A DNA stretch of 64,000 nucleotides from Acheta domesticus (Eukaryota; Arthropoda; Insecta; Orthoptera; Gryllidae): contig JAHLJT010009436.1 of assembly GCA_031308135.1 (NCBI GenBank), positions 218,689,286-218,753,285 of the forward strand, given 5' to 3'. The translations under genes and the position numbers were made by a program. The notes under the pieces were generated by a model. The model was not told where the DNA came from, did no database searches, and was given only the letters and a program-made list of their open reading frames with translations. This document shows positions 11,285-22,474 of the stretch, piece by piece (the stretch's first letter is position 1; the number at the start of each line of letters is the position of its first letter).

Positions 11285-13384
11285 TAGCGGTTACTAGGTA
11301 ACGAAGGTTGTTGACGGGCTGAAGGGGGAGCTGGACGAGAGAGTTGGTGGTTGACAGGCATCCTGGTGGTAGCGGCGCGTATGTAAGCTGAATTGTTTAA
11401 GTTGGATATCGACGCGAATAGGGAGGACAAATTGTGGAACAATAGTGCAAGAAGTGAGCAGCAAGAAAGAAGCAGACAACTTCGGCGACGACCGGCGCGA
11501 AGACGGATTTTCGGCGCGGAAGTCAATGAACACACACATATACACAACCAGCTTTTGTGTGTGTGTGTGTGTGTATTAATATATTTGGCAATGGGTACAT
11601 TTATGAGGCAATGTTTACACTGGCGATGAGATAAATTATAGTATTATACGTAATAACTATTATATTTACTATAGGTTATTTATAATCACACAAACGTGTA
11701 ATGCACAAAAACGTGTAATACACATTTTTGAGAATAAAAAAAGCGTATTTTTTCGAAAAAATGTAGCTTGCTTGATAACTGGCTTCGAAAAAAATGTTTT
11801 ATACAAAATTTGTAATAAATTTTATTCTCTTTAATATTCATTTGAAGCATTTTTTACACAACATAAGGTTAAAGAGCTGTAGAGGAAAAACCGAAACAAG
11901 AAAAAATACCTGTTTTTCGGGCCTCTCGGAGTTAGCACACGATCTGAGAGGTCGAAAACTTGGGGGGTTTTAACTAGTGCCTGGATACATACAACATATA
12001 ACACAAGTTTTTATGGCCTTTTTCCCAGGTAACACCCCTTTTTCAGTACCTACGAACTGGACTATAAGCTATGTACTCATGTTCAGAGTTGGGCAGTATC
12101 GAAAATACTTGTATTTAAAATACGTATTTTCGATACTTTTGTAATTTGTATTTTGTATCGAAAATACATATTTAAACATGTATTTTGTATTTGTATCGAA
12201 AATACTTTCTGATAGTATTTTGTATTTTCAAAATACAAAAATACTTTTTATTAATCCGTCACAAACATTCATTGGGCCAGTAAATGGAGAGGGTCCCACC
12301 ACGTGAACGAGTGGAGCCGGACCTCCGGTTTCTCCGATTACGTTTTCCCCTCGTCGTCGGTTCAACCGGAGATAACCGGAGGAGCGCTGTAATCACGGTG
12401 TAAGATATATTTCTTACACCGTGGCTGTAATCGCGAGCTGCGATTCAATTTCTCGGAGAGCAGGCTCCGCGTGCCAGAACGAGTGCTGGCCATGTGTGTG
12501 CCTCGTGGCCCTGTGGTTGTGCGCAGTGATTAAAAACTGTGCTTGCGGTGTTTTTAAGAGCTGATATTTCGTTACGGTATATTTAGGTAAAAATCTGTTT
12601 TTTTCCTGGGTACCTTGTACTAAATGAAGCCTTGTATGTACATTTTAGGTTTATTTGAACTAAAACCGTCAATTTTGTAGCGCCTAAAAGAGCCTATTTT
12701 AATATTAATGCTTTTTTGTGCCTATTCTACATTTAAGAACCTAAAATGAGACTAATTTGCCTAACTTCTTTTGTCTATGGCTCCTTTTACCTTTTCTTCT
12801 TTGTTGGCACAACAGACAAGGATGATATTAATTTTAAGTTACTTTTAACAACCTAAATTGCATTCGTTCTCTTTTACCTTTTTATCACCTTGTCTCATTT
12901 TGTCGCCTGTAAGAGAGCGAGAATGAATATATCGGACAAGGAACTAGCGATAAAAGTCTACACGCCACTACTTCCTGACTTCGTGGAGAAGCTGCCTCCG
13001 TTTCTAAGATAAAGCGATTGAATTTCCCCGAAAGCAAAGTGATCTTGACCGATCAGAAACATTCATTTTCTCTTGAAAACTTGAAGAATGTATTAGTAAT
13101 TTATTCTGAGGCAAAATAGTGTAGGAATAATTCTAACTACTAAACTTGTTAAATAGTATTAACGCAAAATGTTCAATACCGATTCTACGTAATATTGATT
13201 TATGTTCTTATCTTTGAGAAATATAATAAATGGTCAAAAAGTGAGTTTTCTTGTATGTTACGAGTTTATTAGTGCCTATTCTACCATTTAAAAAGCCTAA
13301 CAGATGCTGAAAGAACCTGTTTTAGGTACCTAAAATGCATATTTTAAAACCTAAAATTCCGCGGTATTCATTAGATATCCATAC

Positions 13385-13590
13385 CATTTGTGATGTATGT
13401 ATGGTGTATGTTTGTATGTATAAAGTCTGAAAGGCACCTTAGTTAATTGTCTATAACCTGCAATATTTGTCCCAAACTATCACCTCCCAAGAACTCATGG
13501 TGATATCTTCACTCTCCAAGTATTCCTTCGCCTCTTAGCATGGACAATATGCCTTTCAGACTTAAAATAAGAACATACATCACAAATGAT
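13385..13590. repeat. Imperfect inverted repeat, hairpin MITE-like
   Basis: CATTTGTGATGTATG...AGTCTGAAAGGCA near 13385-13435 is the inverted counterpart of TGCCTTTCAGACTT...CATACATCACAAATG ending near 13590. It sits inside the hAT element. Confidence 0.65.
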
Positions 13591-13591
13591 A

Positions 13592-13742
13592 GGGGCCGTC
13601 CTAATTACGGAACGCAAATTTCCTGTATTTTCAATACCCCCTCCCCCCTTGTAATGCACTTCCCTATCTCTATGTAATGCAGCGTAACGCTGCCTCAGAC
13701 CCCGTCCCCCCCTTTAGCTTCGCGTAATTTATGGATGACCTC
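13592..13742. repeat. GGGGCCGTCC-type MITE
   Basis: GGGGCCGTCCTAATTACGGA at the left faces CGCGTAATTTATGGATGACC at the right. The interior has C-rich runs. A diverged partial relative lies at about 16097-16180 in GST intron 3 (GGGCCATCTGTAAATTA, ATGATGACCCCT). Confidence 0.6.
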
Positions 13743-14092
13743 ATTCTGATACATGAAATGGGTTGAAAATTTCATTTGAAGCATTTTTGTATAAAGAATG
13801 TTATATATTTTTAATAATAAAATTTTAAATGTGATGTGATTTTAAATATGAATTTTGAACGTGAATGATTGTTTAAAAGAGAAAAAATAGGATAGAAGTT
13901 ATTATGTGTAAAACATCGTTGGTTGTATTTTGTATTTTCAAAAGTATTTTAAAATATTATTTTGTATTTTGTATCTAAAATACTTTTATGAAAGTATTTT
14001 GTATTTGGTATCTAAAATACTTTCGGCGAAGTATTTTGTATTTTGTATCTGAAATACATTTTTCAAGTATTTTGCCCAACCCTGCTCATGTT

Positions 14093-15091
14093 ACGGTAGG
14101 TTCGGTGGTATCGTGACAATAGAAATTTCCGAGTCACGATGGAGCTCTAAATTACATTCCTTATCTCTCACTAGTCTTAGAAATTTGCATACTGAAATAT
14201 TCAAATCAAGAAATCATACAAGAAAACATTTTCGAGAGTATTTTAAATATGTATTGAGGAAATGCTTCACTCATTATTTCTTGGATTAGTCCCCTCAAGT
14301 TTTGAAGGTCCATCTTTTTAGAGATATCCATCAATTTACACCCTGGTTAATCTTCACATTGTCCAAAAAGAGAGGATAAAATCCAAAACAGTACAAACAG
14401 CTCCAAAACATTCGTCGTACTTTAGCCGGTACTAGCTAACACGAGGTGGTTGGAGTACCTGATGAACATTCCGAAATCGAGGAAAAGGAATATGTGATAA
14501 ACAGGGATCAGACTGCTGGTGGGAAGTTTGGAAATTTCTCAGTTTGGAACTGCATGGCGAAGCGTCACTTCCCGCGGGAAAGTGCATCGGCCACACACGT
14601 GCACATGTGGCCGCGCCACGACCACGGTGGACGATCATACTAGTACGATATACTAGTACATCGTGGCCGCAATTGTAAGATGTCTTACACCGTGGCCGCG
14701 ACTGATAATGTCCCCGCATCATGATTATGTTTCATAATTAAATTGGTTTTCATGTTCCCGCCATTCACAAGATGTGACGTGTAGAGAGTTTAAAGGTTAC
14801 TACTCCTCGTAAACAAGGTGTTTGTGAAGGTCAAAATTATATTACACTCTCTGTTACTTATACTCTCTGTTATATTACAAGTCATTTATTGCGACAGGTG
14901 CCTGATTGGACACATCTGATAGGGCCGATATCATAAAAGGGATGTATCACCGAGTTTTACAATAATACGAATTTAAATGTAACAACATTTCGGGACAAGT
15001 GATAGTTTTGGTTTACATTGGCGAACCCCAAGTTCAGAAACGACAAGGATTTTTGTTTTTAAGTAATAACACAATTTAATATACCGTTAAA
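14093..15091. other. Upstream region of the GST gene
   Basis: No coding exon is supported. CACCGTGGC-type motifs recur here (near 14688) and in the hAT element (12411), suggesting shared repeat debris. The promoter and 5' UTR of the GST gene should lie in the last few hundred bases, but no clear core element was seen. Confidence 0.4.
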
Positions 15092-18000
15092 ATGACCCTT
15101 AGGTTCTATTACGATCTTCTTTCACAGCCATCGAGAGCATTGTATATATTTTTAAAAATGAATAAAATTCCTTTTGAAGATTGTAAGGTGAATTTATCTC
15201 AAGGTATGTTATTTATTTTAAAAAAAACTGCAAATGTTGTCACTTTTAAAACTATAACAAAATCTCTTTGGTACTTATGCAGCCTCAAAGTGGATATTTT
15301 AATAGACAGTGATTTCTTTGTTCTCATAGGGGAACACATGACAGACGAATATGCCAAAATAAATCCATTTAAAAAGGTACCTGCTATTATTGATGGCAAT
15401 TTTCAACTTACTGAAAGGTATTTAGTATTATTTACTACTATTATATAATTATAATACCTGTAGTTCAATTTACCATTAAATTGAATTATTTTCTTCCAAG
15501 TGTGGCTATATTACGTTACCTGAGTAGGGAAAAATCAGTGCCTGATTTCTGGTATCCAAAAGAAAGCAAAGCACAAGCAAAAGTAGATGAATACCTGGAA
15601 TGGCAACATATAAACACAAGATTATCATGTGCAATGTATTTTCAAACGAAGGTAGGTGCATTTTATTACAAGTAACAAGATACCCTTGTTGAATGTACTT
15701 TGATATACGTTGAAATGGAATGTATAAGCAATGTGAGAGTATATTCTTCTTTCATCACTTGATGATCCACAATCTTGATTTATTTACCTATATTCATTAT
15801 TTTTATGTACTCATTTTCAACACGTCCTTCATAGGTCCATTTTAAATTAACTTGAAGAGACTGGTGAAGTTATTCTCAAAGTTAATTTTTATGTAATTAC
15901 TGGTATATTTAGTTATATTTTAATAAATAAGCAGAGCAGTAACATGTATATCTGACAGTAATATGCATGTTTCTGTCCTGTACTTCCTGTCTAGGGCTCT
16001 GTTCATACATCGTTTTCACTTTGGTAAAGTACTGACTGACGTTTCTTTTTAAGTAGCTGTGCAAATATGTTGCCTGATTAGTTTATCAAGAATAATGGGC
16101 CATCTGTAAATTATTTAATGCAAATTTCAAGTATTTCCAATACCCCCCGCCCCCTTAAGCACTGCATGATGACCCCTCGGATTCACGTTGTTTTCTCTTG
16201 CAATCCTTGGAAATTGAAATGGTTTGCATAAAATATTATCTTGTAGATTTCCTTTAGAGTCAGATTCAGAAAGTTATTCCAAGAGGATCATTTCCAATTC
16301 GTAGCCTCACCCTTCTATTAATATTTTTGAAAAAATGGTTAGCTTGAAATAAAAAAACAACAATGAGAATGCTCCTGCGGACATGATCTGATCAATATGT
16401 GGTATCTGTTTTTAAGTCTGTCAATATCTGTATATGATTTATGAATAAATTATTGCCATTGAAATTACTTAATAACTACGTTTCAAATAAACCAATGCAT
16501 ACTCAGAAAATGCTGCATAACTGTTTCTATACAATTAGATATTATTCTGAGCATCAAAAATGAAAATAATATTCATTTAAACAATAGTATTAAAAGCATT
16601 AGTTATCAATTGTATTAAATTATTCTAAAAGAATTCAAACCTGTAAATTCATTCTTGTAAAAGTATTGGAAATCAGCATCTGGGTGAATAACTTCATCTC
16701 AATCAGATTTCTCATCCCATTTCCTTTAACTCATTGAGGAAATGCTGAGATGATCCCTTGGTTTGTGTGTAGTTTCACAATCTTTTCTTTATCTATGTTT
16801 TTCCTTCTTGTTAGAGGAGTGAGGGATTCAATGAGGGTATCAGCAATACTATCAAATAAAAACTGTAATTTGCTGATGCAATTAGTTTCTATTTAGGAAT
16901 GAATATTTGTAGTTATCAGATATTCCCTAAACACTTGTTGCTATCTTCATTCATAATTTAAAGAAGTATATTAAAAGAGGGAGTAGGGATTCCCGAGTCA
17001 CAAAAGCATGCACACACAGTACTACTCCCACATACATCATGTAATTTTTTAAAATTAATGTTATTTAATATTAAAATTTTTAATATTACATAAATTTTAA
17101 AAATGAAAATTATTCACTTATTTACTCTTTCAGTGGCTGCAGCCAATTATTACTGGAAAGCCTCCGAAAGAAGAAAGACTAGCATTTTTTAAAAAACAGA
17201 TGATTGACACTCTAGACAATGTGGAAAACATTTGGCTGAAAGACAAGTTGTACCTGACTGGGGATAAGATCAGTGTAGCAGATTTGCTAGGTACCTGTGA
17301 AATAGAGCAAACAAGTGAGTTCTACTTTGTCAGATACAACAAAAAAATTTGGAGACAAAACAATAAATTGTATCATATACTATCTTGAGTTTCTGAAGTA
17401 ATATGGTGAAATGAGTAATAAGTAAATCTTTGGAATGAGTTGATTATTTGACATATCAAAGCATAGTTTAAAGTATGAGTTAGAGGTTAGCATGCAACAT
17501 AATGTTGTGTTGTGAATGATAAATTTATAGTTAACATTGCCTACAATATTTTTTAATTTTAAAGAATTTGTATATTTGCGAACATTCTCAGAATTGTGTG
17601 GAGGGCACTTTGATTTCTTCAGGTGCATTTTTCAGATGTACATAGGGTGACCATATTATTTCCATCATTTTCAGAGACACCACTTAAAACGTCATCTTTG
17701 AAAATTGTTTCACCTGGCTCTCTATTGACTCTGGGCAAGGGAATGAATTTTGAAAGAAATTGAATTAGCAAAATGACAGCACTGATTATATAAAAAATAT
17801 AGGTTTTAGTGATAAAATTAATAGTATTTTTATAATAATCATAAAATATACAATATTTACATAAAAAATACTATGCTGGCACAGAAAGTTTTGTCAACAA
17901 CCTGCCTGAAATCAAAATTGCTAGTAATGCTGGCTGAAATCTGACTGGGTGGCAACCCTAATGAATCAATTTTTATATTAAATTTTGTATGCATTAAAGT

Positions 18001-21000
18001 AAATGTGTACTTGGAAAACATTGAAGCACAATTAAAAAAATATTTTAAATATACATTTATGAAGAATGAAGCAAAAATACTGCAGAAATGAAATCAGTCT
18101 TTAGTTCGTTTTTGATGACTTGACATCCACATTGGCTCTGTTATCTTGTTATGGCCACTTACATCTTTTAAACAATAATTTTATTTTATAAACTTACAGA
18201 CAGAAGTCCAATTGTGCAGGAAGATAATATAGTATATAACACCTGTGAGTAGATACGGTAACAGAAAATAAATGTTTACTCATAGAATAACACATTCTCT
18301 CACATTTCTCCACTACATTTCATTCTGGCAGAATTCCTACTACTGAGCTATTGTTCGTCAACTTACACATTCTTAAGAAATCATTTAAAGTGAGCAGCCA
18401 ACTTCACTATGAATTAATTTGTATAAAAATATCAAGTAATTATAGCCCTGTCATGAGCAACTTGCAGGGATATAAAGAGTGGAAAAATGTATGTTGCATC
18501 ATTTCCAATTTATTGGGGCATAGATGTGAAAGTAATGTGAGCAGGCCACAGATAAAATTATCACATTAACATTATAAGTAATGTATTCAGAGTGCATTTA
18601 GAGCCAAACTCATTTCTTGTTCTCCTGATCTCAGAATTTGGTTCACCTTTTTAGCTGTATACTCGTAATCTTCTTAATTAGAGAACAATGTTTTAGAGTC
18701 AAAAAAACACACCTACATCAATAATTAGTGAAACATTAAAGCACAAACAAATTTGTTTAGTTGTCACACTAGATGATTGTCAGCAAACCAGTTGACAAAT
18801 TTATTAAATGCATTATGTAAGAAAATTTGGTCATTGTAATTTCTGATTGATTCAAAGTGCAATCCTGTGCAAATCGCAAGAATTCTACATTCAAGTAAAC
18901 ATATAAATCATTTATAAAAATTATGAAAAGCAGTGGTCCCAAATGAGAATCCTCAGGCACCCCAGCTAAGACTAAAACCATTTGAAATTTAAATAATGAA
19001 AATTTCCCTGGTCTATTTATATTACAACTGCTCAAGTGACATAGATAACTAAGCTTTAAGGTTTCCTCATACCAGTTACTTTAATTGGTTCTGTTCATAG
19101 GCATGGGACCAACTACATTTTTGGACCTCTTTATCCTTTAAACTTTATATACGTACAACATTTTACTTACATAGTTTCGTTAGTGTACATTTGAAGTTTT
19201 GAGTGGTTGTAGAAAAATCAAATCCACTTCACCATATTTTTTGTGAGAAGTTTCATACATTTTTAGCTGTTTTCGATCAATTTTGTTGTTTTGAATGGAT
19301 TTCAATAAAGGCCGTGCCCCGCTAGCCGTACTCACACACCTGTGTGTTCTGTTTGGTTAACTGAAATGTGCTCCAAAATTGCATGAAAGAAAAAGAAATA
19401 TATGAGGATCATCTGAAACTGTATGGAATAAAATCAAGCTGTACATTAGAGCCCTATTCATAATTATTTTGAATTATACAAATGAAAATTTTACAACACA
19501 TATGGTGATTTTGAAAAGTATTCCACTTCATGTCAAGTCAGTTCGAACAAATTGCTTGGGGACTGCAATAGTGGCACTACCCAAAACACACGAATTTTGA
19601 GTTAATGCTCTCTCCAGAATTGTAGATTGATCTACCTTCCATCAGCAACAGTAGCATATTTTACAGTACAGTACTTTGCCAACAAATGGCAGAAATGTGA
19701 ATGCAAGACTGATGCATTTCAATACAAGGTGAAACTTCAAATTAATTTACCTCAATCCATGATTTTGCCACTATCACAGCTCAAGAGCAATATATTGCAT
19801 GACCTCTCTCTCTAATAAGACAAGAGGACAGATTTCAGTTGATTGTGATTTGGAATGTTTTTCAAATCTGGCAATAGATTAAATTAAAAAGTGAACTTTT
19901 AATACATAATTTGCAACAATTGTATTAAAAAAAACTTTGCTACATAAGACAAAAATACGGACTATTATAGAAAGAGCAGTGTTCTTTTTTAATACTTTTT
20001 TTTCCATTAAAAAAATTTCATTGCAATCAAATATCAACACAGAGATGAATGTCAAAATCCGGAGACGATCTTCGGAAATTGGTGACATACAGCCACTCTA
20101 GATCTGCATCTGTTGATTTTAACAATATTTATCTTGTAGATATATTTCAAAAAGCTTACTTAAAAACTTTCATTAGTAAACTAGTACTGCGATTTTCTAA
20201 ATTGTGCCCCTGACAGGAATCAACTGTTGATGGTTTCATCCAATCGAAAGCTTTAACATAACCACAGTGATGTCACTGTGGCGACATACAACCTCCCAAT
20301 TGGATGGCAACGAAACAGATGATTCCTGTCAGGGGCATAGTTAAGAAAATCGCAGTATAGTATAATTGAACATATACTATTGATACCTAATTAACACTGT
20401 TCAACACACTAATGTAATGGAAATTAAAAGAGTTAATTTTAAGTAATTCAGGATGTCGGAATTCAAAAATGGTCTTAAATGGCCTAGTTTTTGCATCACA
20501 ACTATGGCCTGACCTCAAATTAGGAAGTTTTCCATTAAATATTGGGTTGATTTCAAACTGAAAATGTTTTCACATATAGCAAAGACTTGGATTGTCTGAT
20601 GGATTCGTGCATGAGAGGTGCTGACCTCATCAGTGGCGTCTATTCATTGTTGCTTTAAAGATTAGTCTTAAAGCAATGCTTTTATACACTGAAAATGGGT
20701 TTCCTTCCATCCTTGTGTACTCTCATATAAGAAATTCAAATGCTAATAGTAGATTATATAAATAACTTATATTATACTCCAGTGGGAAGATTGTGGAGAT
20801 GTTTTAGTTATAGCCATTTTATTTGGACATTGAGTACATTCACTAAGTACTGTTTTCAAGCCATTGTTCAATTCATTCCTAGTTAATATTCATAAGATTT
20901 ATAATGAAATTTCAATTTCCATTTGAAAGATTTTGTAATGTTTCAGGAATGGCAGGATATGACCCATGTGAAGGGCGTCCTGCTCTTCATGCTTGGATGG

Positions 21001-21110
21001 AAAGAGTTAAAAAAGTAGCTCATCCTTTTTATGAAGAAGCTCATGCTAGGCTATACAGAATTGCACAGAAGCACAAAGGGGAACCACCTATTTCTCTTTC
21101 CAAATTGTGA
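15092..21110 (+). CDS. GSTT1: Glutathione S-transferase, theta class (5 coding exons)
   Basis: The join is 15092-15203, 15330-15417, 15501-15651, 17134-17314 and 20947-21110, all with GT-AG introns and consistent phases, giving 231 residues, normal for theta GSTs. The thioredoxin-like N-terminal domain starts MTLRFYYDLLSQPSRALYIF and contains the expected catalytic serine region (SQPSR). It includes the cis-proline loop KVPAIIDG and the glutathione-binding QLTES. The helical C-terminal domain includes GDKISVADLL (N-capping box) and YDPCEGRPALHAW. Theta enzymes conjugate glutathione to small electrophiles and have peroxidase activity, usually in the cytosol. The product ends in Ser-Lys-Leu, a canonical PTS1, so peroxisomal import is possible. 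AATAAA signals follow the stop. Introns 3 and 4 hold repeats. Class assignment is firm; the exact paralogue is not. Confidence 0.93.
17643..17960. repeat. TAGGGTGACCA-type MITE in GST intron 4
   Basis: TAGGGTGACCA at the left and TGGCAACCCTA at the right form a short imperfect inverted repeat around an AT-rich 318-bp core. Confidence 0.5.
18780..18985 (-). pseudogene. LINE reverse-transcriptase fragment
   Basis: The minus strand reads GVPEDSHLGPLLFIIFINDL followed by FLRFAQD, matching RT domain 4 (GVPQGSxLGPLLFxxFINDL) and the catalytic box (FADD, here FAQD) of jockey/I/CR1-type LINEs. The segment between them is much shorter than usual and the fragment has no flanking LINE sequence. It is a dead insertion in GST intron 4. 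Confidence 0.85.
20187..20355. mobile_element. Tc1/mariner-type MITE with TA target duplication
   Basis: The 169-bp element has inverted repeats of about 35 bp: CTGCGATTTTCTAAATTG with CCCCTGACAGGAATCA at the left, and their complement at the right ending AAAATCGCAG. TA flanks both sides. Relatives are at 8831-8960 and 29997-30219. It lies in GST intron 4. Confidence 0.88.
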
Positions 21111-21349
21111 AGAAAGAAAATAAATAAATTAGGCAACTTAATAAGAATTATATATTAACCAGGCTGGTTGTTAAGGTTGAATTATTGTTATTTTTACATA
21201 TATATTTTTTAATAAATGTATATATTTTTTTAACAAATAAATTCTGCGCAGTTTGTATTCTTATGCGTATTTATGATTTTACATTGCAAATTCTTTAGTT
21301 ATTTTTCCACTTGTGTTATGTACTAAAGTAGTTGTGTAGTAACTACAGA

Positions 21350-21920
21350 CAAGGTTGGGCAAAATACTTTAAACTTAATATTTAAATACTTCACCAAAAT
21401 ACTTTGTATAGAAGTATTTAAATACATACCATACTCAAAATACATTAGGTTTTGAATTGCTAAACACATACATATTTAAAATACTTCAAATACTCAAAAT
21501 ACAGTAAATACAAAAATTTGCATTCTAATTTTTTTATTGCAACAATATATTGTAATTGTCAATTACAATAAATTACTAATAGACAGTCATAAATTACTGA
21601 ATAACTAAGAACTTTCAAATATAAACAAATATACTTATATTTTCACAAAAACATTTCTTATCGCATATAATCCCCTGCAGGGAGCTTTTATTTTTGTTCC
21701 AATGAGGTCCATTCACTAGCAGAATCAAACAAAATGAAACTATCCTTGTTATCCTTCATCTGAATTTTAAGTATTTCTTTTTTCAAATTCACCTGTTTTT
21801 ATGTATTTAAATACATCTCTAAAATACATGTCCAAAAACTCAAAAATACAGTTTTTCAAATACAAAATGTATTTAAAATATGTATTTCAAATACAAGTAT
21901 TTAAATACTGCCCAACCCTG
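21350..21920. mobile_element. hAT-type MITE, 571 bp
   Basis: CAAGGTTGGGCAAAATACTT and AAATACTGCCCAACCCTG form the inverted ends, the same terminal family as the element at 12084-14084. GTATTT/AAATAC runs fill the interior. The 8-bp flanks are only weakly similar, so the copy is old. Confidence 0.78.
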
Positions 21921-22094
21921 AGTACAGTTGCCAAAACTGGCAAAATTGGTTTTGCAAAAATTCTTTCAGCAATTATTTTATGGCCATATTCATTGATGAA
22001 ATATGACAATCTCTGAATAAAAAGGTCTGATGCAGATGCTGGCGATGCACTTTTGAGCAGCATCAGCTGGTTATTTTCCATCATGCAAAGGGTT

Positions 22095-22470
22095 AATCAT
22101 GCCCAAAATTTCACAAAATGCCTTTAATGAAGAAAGCACAGTGAGTGACATAATCTCATGGTACATCAACGAATAGGCGATTGAACTGCAACCCGGAGGA
22201 GGACGCCCAAAGATATTTTTTGTTCGAGAAGAGAATCTCGTAGTGAAAATAATAAAGAAGGATCCTCGTATTAATGCACCAAAAATTACTCCACAGTTAT
22301 AAATTGCATCGGCAAGAAAGTAAATCCCAAAACCGCGTGAAGGGTATTAAGGAGGTTCAATTTCCATAGCCACGTTACCAGAAGAAAGCCACTTGTAAGT
22401 TGAAAGAGAAATATCTGAAAAGATCTGACTTCGATCCACTTCTCCACAAAAACCTGTAATATATGCACTC
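22095..22470 (+). pseudogene. Tc1-like transposase N-terminal (HTH) relic
   Basis: The plus strand reads QPGGGRPKIFFVREENLVVK and then KKDPRINAPKI, followed by a frame with RRFNFHSHVTRRKPLVS. These match the paired-type DNA-binding region of Tc1 transposases (GRP, NPRxSAPKI, TVRRRLxxxGLxxxxARRKPLLS). Several in-frame stops are present and no DDE catalytic domain follows. Confidence 0.85.
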
Positions 22471-22474
22471 AAAT

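Larger units (their letters stand above)
12084..14084. mobile_element. hAT-type non-autonomous element, 2.0 kb, with 8-bp TSD
   Basis: The ends are CAGAGTTGGGCAG (12084) and TTTTGCCCAACCCTG (14084), an inverted pair with the CAGGGTTGGGCA form common in hAT elements. The flanks are identical 8-bp duplications CTCATGTT (12076-12083 and 14085-14092), the size hAT transposases generate. Both subterminal regions are dense with GTATTTT/AAAATAC runs. No transposase frame is visible inside. The interior holds other insertions (13385-13590 and 13592-13742). Confidence 0.92.
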
